NCBI GenBank assembly: GCA_050692915.1
Contig: JBOGVU010000096.1
Span: 1 to 9,173, forward strand
Source: CALAEC01 sp050692915
Lineage (GTDB): Bacteria > Actinomycetota > UBA4738 > CALAEC01
DNA: 9,173 nt
Direction of reading: 5' to 3'
Shown: positions 6,848 through 9,173 of the stretch, one piece after another
How positions within the stretch are numbered: the first letter of the stretch is position 1
Layout: each line of letters opens with the position of its first letter
The notes under the pieces: model-generated
The model's input: only the letters and a program-made list of their open reading frames with translations
The model's database searches: none
Told to the model about the DNA's origin: nothing
Program-made: the position numbers and the translations under genes

Positions 6848-7874
6848 CCATCACCTTGAGGAAGTTCCAGCCGTACTTGAACGGCCGGGGCTTCTTCGTC
6901 TCTCCGCTGGCCCTGGCCCGGACGGTGATGGGGACCTCCTTGATGGTGGCTCGGTGGCGGAGGGCCTCGATGATGACCTCGCTGGTCCAGAACTGGTCCT
7001 GACGCAGGATCAGCTTCTGCAGCGTCTCCGCCCGGATGGCCCGGTACCCGTTCGACACGTCGGTGATGCGCGTGCCGGTCATCAGCGTGGCCAGCCCGGA
7101 CAGCACCAGCACGCCCAGGTGGCGGACGCGGCTCTCCTTCTCGAACGTCCCCAGGACCCGGGACCCCTGGACCATGTCGGCCTCGCCCCGGAGGATCGGC
7201 TCCACGAGGAGAGGCAGCTCCGCGGGATCGTGCTGGCCGTCCGCGTCCAGCGAGGCCACCACCACCGCGTCCAGGCGGAGGCCGAGCTCGTATCCGACCC
7301 GGATGGCCTGCCCCCCGCCGCGGCGGATCGGGAGCCGGGCCACCAGCGCGCCGGCCGCAAGGGCAGCGGCCTCGGTGTCGTCACCGCTGGCGTCGTCCAC
7401 CACCAGCGGGACCACGGGGTGCCCGTCGACCTTCTCCGGCATGGCCCCCAGGACCGACGGGAGGTTGTCGGCCTCGTTGTGAGCGGGGAGAACCACCACC
7501 ACCCGGTCGCCTGCGGGGAGGGCCTCGACCTCCTCGGCGGGCAGGGAGCGCGTGCCCATCCACTCCATCAGGAGCTGGAAGTCCCGCCTGACCAGGTCGG
7601 TCTCGGTCGTGTTGCGCAGGATCAGCAGCAGCAGCACCACGTTGCCGAAGAGGAGCACGGCCAGGAGCCGCCTGCCGCCGCCCTCGCGGAAGTTGAATAC
7701 GTTGAACAGCGGATCAAAGAGCCCCGGGGCAACGGCGAGGAGCCCCAGGCCGAGGGCCAGCGTGCCAGAGATGATCAGGTTCAGCCGGGTGATCCGGCGC
7801 CGCCGGAACCGCGCGATGGCCGAGACCAGCAGCAGGGCTGCGAACACCCCGCCGAGGATGCGGAGGGCGATCAC
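6828..7874 (-). CDS. DUF2304-like membrane domain fused to family-2 glycosyltransferase
   Basis: A 348-aa protein. The N-terminus has three hydrophobic segments (about 5-21, 33-50, 69-86) arranged like the small membrane proteins of DUF2304, then a linker (100-120), then a GT2 domain (about 123-345). The GT domain resembles polyprenyl/dolichyl-phosphate sugar synthases: VVLPAHNEADNLP (127-139), VVDDASGDDT (158-167), nucleotide/metal-binding DAD in SLDADGQHDP (208-217), QGSR (236-239), and TDVSNGYRAIRAE near 271-283. A short basic C-terminus (KVMVKTWLR) may lie at the membrane. It should transfer a sugar from a nucleotide donor to a membrane lipid on the cytoplasmic face. Its GTG start (7874) follows the sqdB stop by 1 nt, so the two are probably co-translated and UDP-sulfoquinovose is the candidate donor (inference). 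The exact acceptor cannot be read from the sequence. Confidence 0.85.
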   Translation of the reverse strand: MIALRILGGVFAALLLVSAIARFRRRRITRLNLIISGTLALGLGLLAVAPGLFDPLFNVFNFREGGGRRLLAVLLFGNVVLLLLILRNTTETDLVRRDFQLLMEWMGTRSLPAEEVEALPAGDRVVVVLPAHNEADNLPSVLGAMPEKVDGHPVVPLVVDDASGDDTEAAALAAGALVARLPIRRGGGQAIRVGYELGLRLDAVVVASLDADGQHDPAELPLLVEPILRGEADMVQGSRVLGTFEKESRVRHLGVLVLSGLATLMTGTRITDVSNGYRAIRAETLQKLILRQDQFWTSEVIIEALRHRATIKEVPITVRARASGETKKPRPFKYGWNFLKVMVKTWLR

Positions 7875-7875
7875 G

Positions 7876-9054
7876 CTACGGGGAGGCCGGCAGGGGCTCC
7901 CGGGCCCGCCACCGGATGCGGGGGAGGATCCGGTCGGGGATGACTCGGTCCCGGTACCGCTCGATCGCCTCGAACGTCGACTCGATCAGCGTCTCGGATA
8001 GGTAGTGGGGCTGGAGCCCCAGGTCGAGCAGCTTCGTGTGGGTGGGGTTGTAGTAGTGCTCCTCGGCTTCCACCCTGGGGTCCTCCAGCCCTCGGACTTC
8101 GACCTGGAGGCCGTACTCGCGGCCGGCCCGGGCCACCAGCGTGGCAAGCTCCGTGACCGAGAACATCTCGGTGAACTGGTTGAACACTCGGTACTCGCCC
8201 GGGACGGGCGGGTTCGTGGCCGCGAGCTCGACGCACCGGATCGTGTCGAGGATGTTCAGGTACCCCCGCGTCTGTCCCCCCTTGCCGTACACGGTGAGCG
8301 GGTGGCCGATGACGGCCTGGAGGCAGAACCGGTTCAACGCGGTGCCGAAGACCTCGTCGTAGTCGAACCTGGTCAGGAGCCTTTCGTCGCGGGTGGTGTC
8401 CTCGGTGTGGATGCCGTACACCACCCCCTGGTTCAGGTCGGTGGCCCGGAGCTCCCAGATCCGGCACGCGAGATGGATGTTCACCGAATCGTGGACCTTC
8501 GACGCATGGTAGAAGGAGCCGGGCTGCTTCGGGAACGGGAGGACGTCGGCGCGGCCCTTGTGCCGGACCTCGATGAACCCCTCCTCGATGTCGATGTTCG
8601 GCGTCCCGTACTCGCCCATGGTGCCCAGCTTCACCATGTGGGCGTCGGGCGCCAGGTCGCGCATGGCGAACAGGACGTTGAGCGTTCCCACCACGTTGTT
8701 GTACTGGGTGAACACGGCGTGCTCGCGGGAGGCCATCGAGTACGGGGCCGAGGGCATCTCGCCGTAGTGGACCACGACCTCCGGCTCGAAGCCGCGGAAC
8801 ACGGACTCGACCACCTCGTGGTGGCACAGGTCGCCCATGGTCACGCCGAGCCGGCGTCCGGCGACCTCCTGCCACGCCCGGGCCCGGGCCTCCAGGCTCT
8901 CCGCGATCGGGGTGAGGGAGTCCGTGCCGGCCTCCCGGTGGGCCCGGCGGCGCAGCTCGTTGTCCACGAGGTGCACGTCGTGACCCAGCCGCGAGAAGTG
9001 CATCGCGGTGGGCCAGCCGAGATACCCGTCACCACCGAGGATCAGGACGCGCAT
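7876..9054 (-). CDS. sqdB: UDP-sulfoquinovose synthase (SqdB/SQD1 family)
   Basis: A 392-aa extended short-chain dehydrogenase that converts UDP-glucose and sulfite into UDP-sulfoquinovose, using bound NAD. The Rossmann motif is GGDGYLGW (7-14), with an acidic ribose-binding D31 (VDNELRRR). Catalytic residues are T145 (GTMGEYGTPN), Y182 and K186 (YHASK). Blocks diagnostic of this subfamily rather than of general epimerases include EMPSAPYSM (99-107), DLNQGVVYG (206-214), GHPLTVYGKGGQTRGYL (250-266), FNQFTE (291-296) and PRVEAEEHYYN (326-336). These match plant and bacterial SQD1/SqdB closely. The ATG at 9054 is chosen for the GGAGGA 8 nt upstream and because the family begins at this MRVLILGG; the upstream ATG (9084) lies before the predicted transcription start. 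It leads an operon with the glycosyltransferase. Confidence 0.94.
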   Translation of the reverse strand: MRVLILGGDGYLGWPTAMHFSRLGHDVHLVDNELRRRAHREAGTDSLTPIAESLEARARAWQEVAGRRLGVTMGDLCHHEVVESVFRGFEPEVVVHYGEMPSAPYSMASREHAVFTQYNNVVGTLNVLFAMRDLAPDAHMVKLGTMGEYGTPNIDIEEGFIEVRHKGRADVLPFPKQPGSFYHASKVHDSVNIHLACRIWELRATDLNQGVVYGIHTEDTTRDERLLTRFDYDEVFGTALNRFCLQAVIGHPLTVYGKGGQTRGYLNILDTIRCVELAATNPPVPGEYRVFNQFTEMFSVTELATLVARAGREYGLQVEVRGLEDPRVEAEEHYYNPTHTKLLDLGLQPHYLSETLIESTFEAIERYRDRVIPDRILPRIRWRAREPLPASP

Positions 9055-9062
9055 TTGGGGCT

Positions 9063-9068
9063 TCCTCC
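9063..9068 (-). promoter_or_regulatory. Shine-Dalgarno deciding the sqdB start
   Basis: GGAGGA on the minus strand (9068-9063) is 8 nt before the ATG at 9054. It supports that start over an in-frame ATG at 9084, which has no comparable site. Confidence 0.75.
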
Positions 9069-9083
9069 GGTCTTCGGAGGCCA

Positions 9084-9090
9084 TATTCTA
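9084..9090. promoter_or_regulatory. Symmetric divergent -10 elements for sqdB and the lipoprotein gene
   Basis: TATTCTA on the plus strand reads TAGAATA on the minus strand. The minus-strand TAGAAT (9090-9085) predicts sqdB transcription starting near 9078; the plus-strand TATTCT (9084-9089) predicts a start near 9096, about 3 nt before the lipoprotein GTG. The two predicted starts are about 18 bp apart. This is the only AT-rich stretch in the divergent gap. No good -35 boxes were seen on either side. Confidence 0.5.
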
Positions 9091-9098
9091 GGGCACCC

Positions 9099-9173
9099 GT
9101 GACCCCCCCTCGCCGCACCCTGGCCGTGCTGGCGGCCTGCGCCGCGCTGGCCGCGGCGTGCACCGAGGCGGCC
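9099..9173 (+). CDS. Start of a lipoprotein gene, cut by the window end
   Basis: A reading frame opens with GTG at 9099 and runs without a stop to the window end (25 codons). The visible residues form a lipoprotein signal peptide: a basic start (MTPPRR), a hydrophobic core rich in Ala and Leu, and Cys at positions 14 and 21. LAAC at 11-14 is the better textbook lipobox but leaves a short core; LAAAC at 17-21 gives a more usual length, followed by TEAA. Either way it points to a lipid-anchored protein on the outer face of the membrane. Its function cannot be told. The start follows a 7-C homopolymer region closely (9103-9109 lies within codons 2-4), so an indel there would change the frame. 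It has no Shine-Dalgarno and may be nearly leaderless. Confidence 0.55.
   Translation, partial: MTPPRRTLAVLAACAALAAACTEAA

Noticed and set aside
9055..9084. sqdB start at the ATG at 9084 (10 extra residues)
   Set aside because: It lacks a ribosome binding site, lies before the predicted transcription start, and the extra residues come from the bases that hold the strong GGAGGA site for the 9054 start.

Overview
The window is very GC-rich (about 70% by eye, not computed) and densely coding, with third codon positions almost always G or C. A PASTA-repeat Ser/Thr kinase, a CsbD stress protein behind a sigma-B-like promoter, GTG starts and a TPP riboswitch together suggest a Gram-positive-type bacterium. 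Actinomycetota is most likely; a high-GC Chloroflexota relative is the main alternative. This placement is inference. No mobile element, CRISPR array, tRNA or rRNA was seen, and no gene-free stretch exceeds about 160 bases.

Left block, minus strand (1-2966). A four-PASTA membrane Ser/Thr kinase (610 aa) overlaps by 4 nt a downstream endonuclease IV gene (nfo-like). The nfo reading frame is broken near base 427-440, and its last metal ligand and C-terminus lie in another frame. A csbD-like gene follows, with its own sigma-B-type promoter whose -35 box contains the nfo stop codon. A GC hairpin at the window edge probably ends csbD.

Divergent from the kinase is a plus-strand gene (3051-3785) for a four-helix membrane protein. 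It has an HDPAH motif in an M50-protease-like layout, but with Asp in place of the catalytic Glu.

Central block, plus strand (about 3797-6847). An extended -10 promoter, a TPP riboswitch and a terminator-like hairpin precede a tight operon thiG-thiH-thiS-thiE. These genes make the thiazole half of thiamin (ThiG, ThiH, ThiS) and join it to the pyrimidine (ThiE). ThiH means dehydroglycine comes from tyrosine by radical SAM chemistry rather than from glycine by the oxidase ThiO. ThiS ends Gly-Gly-Ser instead of Gly-Gly. thiC, thiD and thiF are not in the window.

Right block, minus strand (6828-9054). A UDP-sulfoquinovose synthase (sqdB/SQD1-like, strongly conserved) is followed 1 nt later by a fusion of a DUF2304-like membrane domain to a family-2 glycosyltransferase of the polyprenyl-phosphate type. 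The pair suggests sulfoquinovose transfer to a lipid carrier or membrane lipid by a route other than the usual GT4 SQDG synthase. At the extreme right a divergent lipoprotein gene begins. It shares a short symmetric promoter core with sqdB and is cut by the window end.
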